Shown here: positions 1 through 9,995 of the stretch, one piece after another
Layout of the letters: each line of letters starts with the position of its first letter
Position numbering within the stretch: the first letter of the stretch is position 1
Assembly (NCBI GenBank): GCA_012862575.1
Contig: BLSF01000052.1
Location: 186,001 to 250,000, forward strand
Reading direction: 5' to 3'
DNA: 64,000 bases
Origin: Parietichytrium sp. I65-24A
Taxonomy: Eukaryota > Sar > Bigyra > Thraustochytrida > Thraustochytriidae
Notes under the pieces: generated by a model
The model's database searches: none
The model's input: the letters and a program-made list of their open reading frames with translations, nothing else
What the model was told of the DNA's origin: nothing
Translations under genes and position numbers: made by a program

Positions 1-1
1 G

Positions 2-1195
2 GCATACTTGGCCCCGCCTAAATCGTACGCCGACGAGCCTGAAGAGCCAATGCCTCCAACTCCGCGGACTCCTAAAACCCCGAAAAAGTCTCCTCCTCCT
101 GCGCTTCCACCAAAGCGCAAGTCTCCTCCTCGTGAGCCTTCCTACGACGGCTCTGACTATACCGACGGCCCAGAAGAGTTCGTCCCTCCCCCACCTCCTC
201 CTCCTGACGATGATGTCGAGGAAGAACCCGTGCCGGTGCGACAACTTCCCAAGTCGCCGCCTCCTCCCACCAAATCAAAGGCCACGGGATCTTCCCTGGA
301 GTCTCATTTAAGGACCACGCTGCAGGGATACTACGCCCAGCACGACCCTTCAAAGCTGGAGCACATGGAGGCTATCGTTGCTTGGGGACTACAGATTGGC
401 GAGGAGGAGCTCGAAGGAAAGCTCATGCAGATTTACGGCTACGGCTTCAGTGCAGCGGAGAAGAAGAAAAAGGAGACTAAGAGAGGATCTCTGCGCGAGA
501 TGTTTCGCGTGCGGGCGGATAGTAAGGCAAGTAAGGCATCGAAAGCCTCCAAAGGATCTAGCAAGCCCCAATCCCCGCCGCAGCCCCCTCGCATGCCGCC
601 TTCTCCTAAAATGAAGCCCTCCAAGCCAAAAGTCTCTCGCGATCCCATTGCGCAGGTACAGGCACAGGCTGGTGTGTCCTCACGGAACTCGAACTCCCGG
701 CCAAACACGATCACTCGAAAGGCAGCCTCACCTGATGATGGCCCGTGCACATACTACGAGCTGGACATGACCGGAAGCAGCTTTGGCGTGTGCAAATGTG
801 GCTACAGCCGGCTTGCGCATATGAAGGGAAGCCCAGAGAACCGGAAGGCGACAGAGCGTGCTATGAGCAAAGCTCATGCAATCGCTTCGGAGATGCAATC
901 CCGCCGCTTCAACCCAGTCAAGCCAAATGCCCAGCCTACTGGAACCTACTTGTACATGACTACCTCAGAGAGCAAGAGCAGTCCTTCCAAGATCGACGCA
1001 AGAGCCCACGGAGGCGAGAAAGGCGGCGACAAGCCATGCGGGAATTTCAATCTGGACATGACTGCAGGCGGGTTCTCGGTTTGCGAGTGTGGGTTCAAGC
1101 GTGAGCAGCACGGTTCTTCATCCAGCCGCAAAAAGAAAGAGAAGGGCTTTCGGAGCTCGATGAAACGTTTGTCCAAGCAATTGCTTGGTAGGTAA
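2..1195 (+). CDS. Proline-rich protein with two CxCG-H zinc-like repeats (5' partial)
   Basis: The frame is open from the left edge and its first in-frame ATG is at 50, so the real start probably lies upstream. The first ~95 residues are Pro/Glu/Lys-rich and look disordered. A short helical segment (about 320-455) holds a Tyr-Tyr...Asp-Pro-Ser-Lys pattern ending in IYG. It resembles a small motif found in many protist proteins, often written FYxxxxPxK...KYG. A Lys/Ser/Pro linker follows, then two copies of one 25-residue unit at 746-820 and 1037-1111, both spaced C-x14-C-x-C-G-x5-H with LDMT near the start. The four conserved Cys/His suggest metal binding, which is inference. The last residues are basic. 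I do not recognise a named family; a cytoskeletal or scaffold role would be a guess. The protein ends at TAA, with gene-free DNA downstream. Confidence 0.75.
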   Translation, partial: AYLAPPKSYADEPEEPMPPTPRTPKTPKKSPPPALPPKRKSPPREPSYDGSDYTDGPEEFVPPPPPPPDDDVEEEPVPVRQLPKSPPPPTKSKATGSSLESHLRTTLQGYYAQHDPSKLEHMEAIVAWGLQIGEEELEGKLMQIYGYGFSAAEKKKKETKRGSLREMFRVRADSKASKASKASKGSSKPQSPPQPPRMPPSPKMKPSKPKVSRDPIAQVQAQAGVSSRNSNSRPNTITRKAASPDDGPCTYYELDMTGSSFGVCKCGYSRLAHMKGSPENRKATERAMSKAHAIASEMQSRRFNPVKPNAQPTGTYLYMTTSESKSSPSKIDARAHGGEKGGDKPCGNFNLDMTAGGFSVCECGFKREQHGSSSSRKKKEKGFRSSMKRLSKQLLGR

Positions 1196-2502
1196 CTCTT
1201 ATTATATGTGGAGCATCGGCTTGCCTCCGATACCAACTGTCTACGCCGCGTTGTTGTTCGATGGCGAGCATTGCCCCCACCTTCGATTTTCATATTCATG
1301 CATGCAATCCTCGTACGGCCTGTATTTCTCCACCTATGTGTTAACTAAGTAATATTTTCTTGCCTTCTTTCCGTTCCCGATTCTCAGTCTTTCCTTCCAT
1401 CCCACCTAATTTCTCTTCCATACCTCAGCTGTTCATCTCGATCAACAATGATCTTGATCAAATCAATCAAAATCATCAACATCAACTAGCATTTCTCAGT
1501 GAGTGGAGTACGAGTACTAGCATTCGCACCTCACACACCATCTCACTCCTATCAGACTTTATGACCATGTACTATATATACTATGTATGGTTAGCTAGCT
1601 GAATTGGTAATAGTGAAATCACAATAGATCCGTTTAAGGAGGGAGATTTGATCATCATGATCATCATGATAATCTGAATCTGATGATTGATGATTGAGAG
1701 GTGAGTGAACACGAAACGTAAATTGTTTGTCATCTTCCACTTTTATTTTGTTATTTGTTATTTGTTTACATGTCGCATGTCGGGATGAATTGACGCAGAG
1801 GTTATGCCACCTCCAGCGACCTGCTCCAGAAGGCCTCGGCACACGATACCTCATGCAGTTGAGTCGAACGAGAAGGACAGGTAAGAGCAAAAGCAAAACG
1901 AGCTAGGCGATTTCGATCAGCCGATACTCTTGCAAGCAGCACTTCAAATGCCTCACAGCTGCGCCATTGCCGGATCCAAGCTGGTTATTGTTTGGGCGTC
2001 GGAACTCCTTCAACACTACCAATAGTACTGTGCCTGGCTCTCATGCTCACTCACTCACTCACTCACTCACGCTGCCAAAGTCTGAAAGCTGCGGATCAAA
2101 GCTCGAGAGGGGAAAAAGCTGCGCTAGCGTGCCTCTTCATCCCACTTGCTTAGCCAAGAAACGAAACCTACAGCTCTTGGCAAAACAAATAGCTAGCCAG
2201 CCAGCCTCTCCTCAAGGTGGGTCAAGTCGAGTTGCTCATCCTAAGCTTCTACGTACCAGCGGCGGCCAGCTCTGCGCCGCAGAGGAGGAGAGGAGGAGAA
2301 GAGGACAGGGCAATTGATCGCACATCAAAACGACCCCGAAAGCGCGAGACTATCCGCTTCACGCCTAGTGTAGAAGCGCGTGGAGGGGAGGCTTTCCGAG
2401 GAGGGAAGCCGGAAGGCGGCATCGATTGGCCCACGAGGCAGCCGGCAGCCATCCCGGACGCTATCATCTCACCGCGCGGATGCTCGAGAGGAGGCCGAAG
2501 CA
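1196..2502. other. Gene-free interval with simple repeats
   Basis: No convincing coding frame on either strand. It holds a TGATCA/TGATGA-rich patch (about 1645-1695), a TCAC microsatellite (about 2046-2070) and CTAG-rich stretches. The last ~250 bases are GC-richer and are probably the promoter and leader of the coiled-coil gene that follows. Confidence 0.6.
2046..2070. repeat. (TCAC)n microsatellite
   Basis: About six uninterrupted 4-nt units in the intergenic DNA upstream of the coiled-coil gene. Confidence 0.85.
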
Positions 2503-4467
2503 ATGACGATGGAAGACGCCGCATTGCCGGACGCTGGGTCACCCGATGGGTCGCCCGATGAGGCCGCGGACGAGCTATCGGCGATGGAAAGTGAGTACAG
2601 GGCGGAGCTCATCGCCGCCATGCAGTCGGAAAACTTTGAAGGCGAGAGCTATTTCGATGACACTTATGATCGAACAAGTACAGAGGTAGACAGCAATCTC
2701 GGCCACTCGGCGATGACAGCGTCCAACAACCCGACAGATGATAAGTACCTTAAGCTAGTGGACTTTGGGGGCCTTGCAAGTGCCTTGAAAGGTTCTGATG
2801 AGCAACTCGGCGAGCACGAAAGGCGATTGTCCCAGGTGGAAACTCTTATTGACAACTTTCCTCGAAGTTACGTGACAGCCGAGGAGGTGCGCGAGAGCAC
2901 GGAGAGAGTGGACTTTCTCTCCAAAAAGATCAAAAAGATTCTCGAGTCGGCAGAGCGAAATCAAAAGGTCGACCAAATTAAGATCACCAGCGAGTTCAAC
3001 ACACTGTCGGCTTCACTGTCCAACATGGACCAGCGGATAGCCAAGGTGGAGGAGGAATCAAAGTCGTCGCTCAGCGCTGTTGAGGCATTCAAGTCCGAGC
3101 TGGAAAAAAAGGCTAGCTACGACGAAATCCAAGGGCTTGAATTCAAATTAGACAAATTTGCAGACAAAGGAGACCTTGTGGCTATCCGGACAAGCATGAT
3201 GAACTGCGCAGACCGCAGCGACGTGGAGTCCCTCAACCGTAGACTCGACGCGCTAAGTAACTCTGAGAGCCATCTTGACGTGCTGAATGAAAAGTTTAAC
3301 GAGGAAATGGAAAGTATCAAAAACACTATTGCAAATGTCGCGCAAGCGCGTGATCTCGAAAAGGTCGAGAACCGGGCGGTGGAAGCGTACAACAGAGTGA
3401 AGCAAATTAAATCTTCCATCGAGAACATGAACGACCAGCTGGAAAACTTCACGGAACAAATCGAGTACATACAACTCTCTCTGGAGGATCGCGTGACGAA
3501 AGAGGAGTTAAGGTTCGAAACATCTCAGCTCTCCAACCTCGTCGAAGCGCGAGCTGATGAAATGAACAGTATTAACAAAAGGGCAATGGAGCAATTCGAA
3601 GCCCTCTCTGGGACGGTAGGATCGAACGCCAGAACAATTGAGCGCATTGAAGCTGACATTGGCACAATAAATATTAGCCTGGATAGCAAAATTTCCACCA
3701 CAGACTGGGAGGCCATCGAAGCAGATTTAGTGGAGACGTTCGTGCCAAAGGAAATGCTCAGCAAAACAGTTGAGCCAATAGTAAAAAAGATGAACCAGGT
3801 AGTCGCAAAACTTATCGACTTGGACAAAGTCGTTGCCGCCAAAGGTGAGAACGAAACCGTGGTGGAAAACCGTGAGCACATCCAAGACCTGTACAGAATC
3901 ATTTCGAACCTGGGTGACTCGGACAGCCGTCTTGGCTCCAAAAAGATGAGAAGCATCTCTATGGACATGGACAGCTCTTCCAAAAAGATTCCCAAAATTC
4001 AAGAAAATAGGCAAGAGCCGGGAGATCGCAAAGAGATAGCCCGGCTTCAGCAAGAGCTGGAGCAACTCCGGAGCGAGAGCGACCGAGCGAAGGCAATGGG
4101 GGCTGTGATTGAAAAGCAAAACGGGGAACTCAAAGAATTGCGTGAGCAGCTGGCTGACTTACGCGCGCTCGTTCTCCAGAAGAACGGGTCAGGGATACAA
4201 ATGTCTGGAAGTGTGGTGACGTCCGGCATTGAGCCTCGGCGACCAGACCAAGACCCAGGCCATCGCGCGAGAAGCATTCGGAAGGACAGTGGCTCGACGT
4301 CAGTCACATCAGATGTACAAAATTGGGAGAAGCAAGAGAAGGAGCGTTGGTTAACCGAAACAAGAGCAGGGAGTTCTAACATGTTTGATGTAATGGCAAA
4401 AGCGGACGCTCTTTCTCGCGATGCCAGCACCACAGGAGATACTTCCTCGAGACTTCCAAGGCTATAG
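2503..4467 (+). CDS. Long coiled-coil protein of unknown function
   Basis: Predicted 654 residues. The open frame reaches back to a GTG at 2380, but the first ATG is at 2503 (a second at 2509), so I place the start there. After an acidic N-terminus comes a conserved-looking segment (KYLKLVDFGGLASAL). It is followed by roughly 450 residues of continuous heptad-type sequence rich in Glu, Lys, Asn, Ser and Leu, in which a unit built as 'hydrophobic-xx-R-x-x-x-Leu' recurs. A second coiled coil (about 4040-4190) precedes a Ser/Thr-rich tail ending in LPRL. No enzymatic domain, membrane segment or signal peptide is visible. The architecture suits a structural or tethering protein (centrosomal, ciliary or golgin-like), but nothing in the sequence distinguishes these. 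It is tail-to-tail with the WD40 gene, about 116 bases away. Confidence 0.75.
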   Translation: MTMEDAALPDAGSPDGSPDEAADELSAMESEYRAELIAAMQSENFEGESYFDDTYDRTSTEVDSNLGHSAMTASNNPTDDKYLKLVDFGGLASALKGSDEQLGEHERRLSQVETLIDNFPRSYVTAEEVRESTERVDFLSKKIKKILESAERNQKVDQIKITSEFNTLSASLSNMDQRIAKVEEESKSSLSAVEAFKSELEKKASYDEIQGLEFKLDKFADKGDLVAIRTSMMNCADRSDVESLNRRLDALSNSESHLDVLNEKFNEEMESIKNTIANVAQARDLEKVENRAVEAYNRVKQIKSSIENMNDQLENFTEQIEYIQLSLEDRVTKEELRFETSQLSNLVEARADEMNSINKRAMEQFEALSGTVGSNARTIERIEADIGTINISLDSKISTTDWEAIEADLVETFVPKEMLSKTVEPIVKKMNQVVAKLIDLDKVVAAKGENETVVENREHIQDLYRIISNLGDSDSRLGSKKMRSISMDMDSSSKKIPKIQENRQEPGDRKEIARLQQELEQLRSESDRAKAMGAVIEKQNGELKELREQLADLRALVLQKNGSGIQMSGSVVTSGIEPRRPDQDPGHRARSIRKDSGSTSVTSDVQNWEKQEKERWLTETRAGSSNMFDVMAKADALSRDASTTGDTSSRLPRL

Positions 4468-4583
4468 TTGCATATTGTCACTAACAGAGTAAAGCAAAGT
4501 AATAAATTTCGTTGTGCTCTTTGAGCCACTTTGAAATGGCCGGCCGGCAATGAATGCGCCAAGTGGCGAGATGGCGAGATGGC

Positions 4584-7500
4584 TCATGCGCGCCACGTGC
4601 GAACAGTACCGTCCTCCGAGCAGCTCGCAAGCATGGACTGAGAATTGTTCCATGCAGTGTGAAAGACTGGTCCCGAGTGTCCGCGAAGCTTTGCAAGCAA
4701 GTTACCAGATTGAGTGTCCCACGCATGGACCTTTCCATCCTCCGACCCGCTGAATACCAGGGCTTCCAGAGGGCCAAACACTGCTCGCACAAAGTTGAGA
4801 GAACTGTTTTGGTACCCACCAAATCGCCGAATGGATCTTCCAGTGCGGACGTCCCACAATCGCACGGAACTGTCTTTGGAGCTGCTAAGTATCTGAAGCC
4901 CGTCCCTGCTTACGTCCACCGAGGTGACCTCTCCTACAGGCTGGTAAAAAGTGCGAATGCACACCCCGCTAACCGTATCCCAGAACTTTATCGTCGAGTC
5001 TTTGGACGCTGATATGATGAGGTTCCCGAACGGATTGAACTTGACGTGCGTCACTGCCGAGCTATGACCGTGAAATGCCTTCACGACCTGGTTCGTGCGC
5101 AAGTTGACGAGGCGGACGGTCTTGTCGTACCCAGCAGTAACTAGATGCGCTTGGTCGTAATGAAAACCGACTGCATAAATATCGCCGACATGACCAGTGC
5201 TGACGAGCTCGTGGCGCGGCTGTTGCGGTGCAGCGTTGGAGGTGCCTGACTGCCGACCGTTTTCAAATTCTTCAAGGCAAGACCAAATATCCCACAAACG
5301 AACGGTGTTATCTCCCGAGGCACTGCACAACCACCGTCCTGAGCGATCAGAAGCAAGGTCCCATACCCTTGACTTGTGGCCCTGTATACATACCTCTGCC
5401 CCCCTCTGATTCATTCGGCGGTGGAATTTGCTTTTGCCAACTCGCTCCCCGTTTGCAGAGGAAGTCTCTGAGCCATGAATTCTGGCGCTTGCTTCCTTCT
5501 GACTTGCCAATACATGGTTCATGCTGCTGGAGCTATTCTTTCTCATGCGTTTAGCGTCCGACCCAGACACGCCATTCTGGCTTGTACTGCCCACATCAAA
5601 CACATTCTTGGCCTCTTCCGGATCATCAAGGTCACTTTCGGCATCGCTACCCTCCCCGTCGCTACTCAGTCCTGAGTCATAATCATCTTGAACTTTCCAG
5701 ATCATTATGGTGCGGTCACTGGATCCTGAAGCCAAGAGGCGGCCATCTTCCCCAAGAAATTCCACGCACTTGACATTGTGGGAGTGGCCGACGAATACGC
5801 CCGACTGAATGGACGGAACAGCGATGCTCTGAAAGTCCTCCAGAAGCGTCTCAATTTTAGGGGTCACCCCCGAGTTTGCTGCCGAACTAAATTCCAATTG
5901 GTACGCAACTGCTTGTTGCAAAAGGTGGACAAGGCGGTGCTTCTCCACGAATGTTGGCCGAGAGAGCAGAGAGGTCTCCTCCGTTGTGCTATACTCAGAA
6001 ATAACCATGGTTTTAAAGTCTTCGGCCAGCTTGTCTCTCGCAATTGTGGCGTCCCAGTTTCGGAAAGAAGTCGCGTCGTGTACCGATTTGCAGGTCAGCA
6101 AGTAGCACAAGTCAGCAAACTCGTTCCCGTCCCCTTGCGCTTTACTTTGTGCCTCCAGAGGCTTTAGTTTCTTGTGCAAAAAGGAGAACGCTCGCTCGTT
6201 TTCGCCTCTGGAAATAAGTTCGAGGTACTCTTGTTTGTGGAGAGCGTAAAGGAATCGTCGATTGTTTCTGCCCAAGATTGACTTGGTGTTAAATTTTGAG
6301 ATTGCGGTCCATTCTCCTCGCGCAATCAAGTCGTAGATCTGTTGCGCCTTGTCGTGCATTTCACTTCTCTTCTGCAACTTGATCTGTGCCTCGTCTTGCA
6401 GAGTGAGGGAGGCCGCTGTGTACCCTTCTGATTGCAGATAGGTCCCAATAATTCGAAGCACGTCATTCTTCACCCCAGGATCTTCGGGATCGAGAACTTT
6501 GAGTGGATCAAAACATTTTTCCCTAGAACCCCGACGAATTCCGCCTCTCGCGACAGCTGCGTCTGAATTCGCACTTTTCGGACGTCCACCGCCCTGCTTT
6601 GATTGCGCTCCACTGGATGCCGTTGTTTCAAAATGTGGAGTACCTGGCCTGCTCTTCTTTATTGGAACAAACGCGGACACCGCAACCGACTCTTTGCCGT
6701 TGCTGCCTTCCATGGTCGGGGTTTTCCTATCTTCCAACGTAGCGGCAGTTGATGCAGCTGACATGGCTGAGAGTGATGATGAGCGTGGCGCCTTTTCGTC
6801 ACTTACTTCACATGATTCTACCGCTGCCTGACTTGATGCCACCATGCCCTCAGCAGTCGAGGGCGGTGTTGGGGTCGGTGAAGCCGACTTGGAATTGGCT
6901 ATTATATCGCTGTTGTATATGTCCTTGCAATCGTTGCAAGCGCACATGACCCTAAACTTAATCTGTCTTATAATCCTCGTGTCTGTGAAAGCTTCGCCTT
7001 TTTCACTGCTGGACTGGTGCAAGTTATGCACCGAGAGCAGGAAGCGGTAGATATCATCCTGACAATTGAGCAACGCCAGGCGTGCCGACTCCTTCAGTTC
7101 ATCTCCAAGCGCCTTCAAGCTCGATTGCTTGGCATCGGAAAGCCTGTGCGACACTAAAATTTGAAGCGCTTCAAGATGACCGTTGGACGCCGCAAGGAGT
7201 ATCGCCGAACGCGAGTTGTGAAGCTTTTCGCCCCAGCTATAGCTCTTATCTTCCTGCTTTTGCGACCACGGCTCTAATGCTGCGCCGCAAAGAATGAGCT
7301 CTTGAATGAACGCTGCGTGTCCGTTCGCAGCGGCAATTTTAAAAGGTGTAAGTCCGAATTGATTTCTTGTGTCGAGGTCGGCGGAGCTGGCTGCTAGTAT
7401 TTTCACGAGCATGTCCTTCCCTGACCGTGCCGCAAAGTGGGCTGCTGAATTACCAGCATTGTCGACAGTGTTCACGTCACACTCTATCCTACATAGGGCC

Positions 7501-8197
7501 TCGACGATTGTGTGGAAACCCTTCGAGCACGCCAACATCAGTGGCGTGACGCCGGAGGAGTTTCGTGCATTGACGTCCACTTTTTCCAGGTCCACTGTTA
7601 GTAGCTTGACAGACCGAAGACACCCTTTCTTGCACGCATAGTGCAATGCAGTGTCTTGTTTGCGATCTACGTTGCGAAGGCTTGCCCCGTAACGAAGAAT
7701 CAAATTTACGAGATCGGGATGATTATTCCTCTTTCCGTGTAGCGAGCAGGCCAGCATAAGAGAATCTATCCCATCTGTCATCTGTGCAGAGGGATCCGCT
7801 CCTATACCGAGCAGAAACTCAGCCACGGCATAGTGCCCTTGCGAGATAGCCGCAATCAGCGCTGACTTTCCTTTCTATTATGAGTGTGCAAACAACAGCA
7901 GAAACAACACGAATGCAACGCTTGGTCAGCAAAGCAGGTATCAGGCAAATCAGAGACGAGGGACCACGTTGCTGGGGTAAAACTTACCTTGGAGTCGACC
8001 GTGTTGACAAGCTCCAGCTTGGCCTCTTCAAAAGAGACAGAGTTGTCTATCGAAGGCCTATGCTCCTCGCCAAACGCGACACCATCTTCGCTCGAAGTCT
8101 CGTCCCGCGAGTGCACGTTGGCGCGGTCCTCGCACGCCAAAACCAGTGACTTGACTTGCTCGAGGTCCCCGATCTCCGCGGCAAAGATGAGCGCCAT
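4584..8197 (-). CDS. Ankyrin-LisH-CTLH-WD40 protein
   Basis: Two exons, complement(4584..7874 and 7988..8197). The intron 7875-7987 has a GTAAGT donor and a TAATAG acceptor, and the phase-0 junction restores an ankyrin repeat that begins just before the exon boundary. Start ATG at 8197 in GCCATGG context; 1166 residues. The order is about six ankyrin repeats (residues ~1-300, with TALHYA and TPLMLA cores), a Ser/Thr-rich disordered linker, a LisH (~530, with IIGTYLQSEGY), a CTLH-like helical block, then seven or so WD40 repeats (~740-1166). LisH-CTLH-WD40 is the architecture of WDR26/GID7, WDR47 and TOPLESS-type proteins, which dimerise through LisH and act in E3 ligase, microtubule or corepressor complexes. 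The N-terminal ankyrin block is an unusual addition. Complex membership cannot be read from the sequence. Confidence 0.88.
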
Positions 8198-9054
8198 GGC
8201 CGCAATTGCTTCTCCAGTTTGACCGTGCTCTGCGCTCTTTTATTCCTCGCCGTCGCACCGATCTTCTTCCTCTTCCGCAGCCGCTCGGGCAACCCAAAGT
8301 TCAAGTTCTCTGCACAGCGAACGCCTTTACCAGTCCTCACGGAGCGGCCGTTCTGGCCGTTCTATTTGTTCCTCTTCTCTCCTTCTCTCTCTCTATGTAT
8401 ATATATATATCCTCTTCTTCCTCCTCGTCTTCTTGTTCTTCTTCTTTTCCACTCTTTCCCGACCTCGCCACCCTCCTCCCTCGCGCTGCCGCGCTCCTTC
8501 CCACTTTCGTTGTTAGGATTTCATTCATTCATTCATTCACTCATTCATTCATAGATTGATTCATTCACAACAAGCAAGTCAACAAAGAACATAAACAGTG
8601 CTAGTAGTCGAAATAGAACTCCTCACGTCACGCTGTGGCCCTTGTGACGCATCGGAGACCTTGTGCTGGGAGGGGCTGGGGCGGCGGAGCGTGACGAGCG
8701 GGTCCTTGTGACATAGTTGTGATAGTATGTATAGTATGTTGTGAATGTAGTTTGGCTTCTGAATTCTGTTCTGATGTTTCTGACATTTTCTGACGCGCAG
8801 GAGGTCTCTCAGAAGAGAAGCAGCATAGCACGCCGCGTTCAAGCTCGCGCTTAAGACATAAACCGAGTGCGCTTTGGCTTCTTTGGGCGGCGCGGGAGTC
8901 GGAGGCAGGTTCTAACAACGTCAGGAGAAGGTGTGTTCTGTTCTGATTCGGGCTGATCAACAACTCTGTTGTGCTGTTGGTTAAGTGCACTTTTCTGACT
9001 TGCGGCGGCTCTGACAAGGCTCTTGGTTTGTGTATGGTGTGAAGTTGAGGAAGA
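8198..9054. other. Divergent intergenic region
   Basis: Separates the divergently transcribed ankyrin-WD40 gene and the small membrane-protein gene, so it should contain both promoters. It contains pyrimidine-rich DNA (about 8380-8460) and an ATTC microsatellite (about 8519-8552). I see no coding frame. Confidence 0.6.
8519..8552. repeat. (ATTC)n microsatellite
   Basis: About eight 4-nt units with one ATTC-to-ACTC interruption, in the divergent intergenic region. Confidence 0.85.
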
Positions 9055-9709
9055 ATGCAAGCTATTCAGAAGATTTTGAGCGCACCAGAACCGCCAAAGT
9101 GGGCTGTTTTGGTGGTTGCAGTGATTCTCTTGATCAGGTAGGTTTCTGCACGTGAAAGAATTTTTTTTGCACTGGGCCTCTGCGATTTCTAACTCGATAT
9201 CATTGAACCGGGTCTGCGGATAACTTTGACTTCCAAGCGGATCGGGCACCCTGTACTTTTGGACTTTGGTGTTTCTTGGCAAAGAAGTATGCGTTGAATG
9301 CGTCCCATTCGGACTGAGCACATTCAGGTGAGTGACAAATTCAAAACTTTTCAAATCGAGCGGAAGTCCTCTAATATCAGGAACAGATTTCTGTACTGGC
9401 CGATGAGCGATGCGTTTTTATGCTTTCTCTGCTTTGCAACTGCTCTCATGCTCCTGAAGAAAGCACGTTTTCGTCTTTCTCATCGGGACTACCCTGGGTT
9501 TTCTGTTCATCTTTATGGCTTTCCTTGCTTGGTACGTGGACTTCACTGGTTCCACAGATGGACAATTGCAGCCTCAATTCCTTAATCTGTGGTTCGTGGG
9601 CTGGGGATCTTTCTTGGTGTTTTTTATGCACAATTGGCGGTCGCATTGGACCAGCAGGAAGGGCGCCTCGTCCAGCCTTCCAACCACCCGAAAGAGAGGT
9701 GCCATTTAA
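9055..9709 (+). CDS. Small three-pass membrane protein, three exons, unknown family
   Basis: Assembled by hand from three exons: 9055..9137, 9238..9327 and 9460..9709. Donors are GTAGGT and GTGAGT; acceptors are TTCCAAG and CCTGAAG. Both junctions are phase 2 and keep one continuous frame of 140 residues, with stops immediately upstream of the ATG. Predicted membrane segments lie at about residues 16-41 (AVLVVAVILL core), 60-83 (FLIGTTLGFLFIFMAFLAWY) and 97-113 (WFVGWGSFLVFF). A short Cys-x-x-Cys (CVEC) sits between the first two, and a basic tail (TTRKRGAI) follows the last. I do not recognise a family. The hydrophobic pattern and matched splice phases argue strongly that it is real. It is tail-to-tail with the acylcarnitine carrier. 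Confidence 0.7.
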
Positions 9710-9995
9710 GCAAACCTCCGAGTTCTGATGAAATGGCCGTCGAGAACCGGAGTGGATTGCGTCGATAAGACCAATGATTACGTTGTTTTGATATCTCTTT
9801 TTCGACAGAGACATTAGGACAGAATAGCTTAGTAAAGAGAAGATATCAACAAGTTCGAGTATTCGACCAAAGAAAGTTCAGAAAACGGGGAGAAAAAGGG
9901 AGAGAGCGGGTGAGGATTACTAAGATGCTTTTCCTAGATGCCGACAAAGAATTTGCTACTTGATAAATAGGGCCATCCCTGCAGAGACGCCTCAC

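Noticed and set aside
2380-2502. 41-codon extension of the coiled-coil protein
   Set aside because: Begins at a GTG; no ATG before 2503.
8851-9354. 167-codon minus-strand frame
   Set aside because: It is antisense to exons 1 and 2 of the small membrane protein and has no motif.
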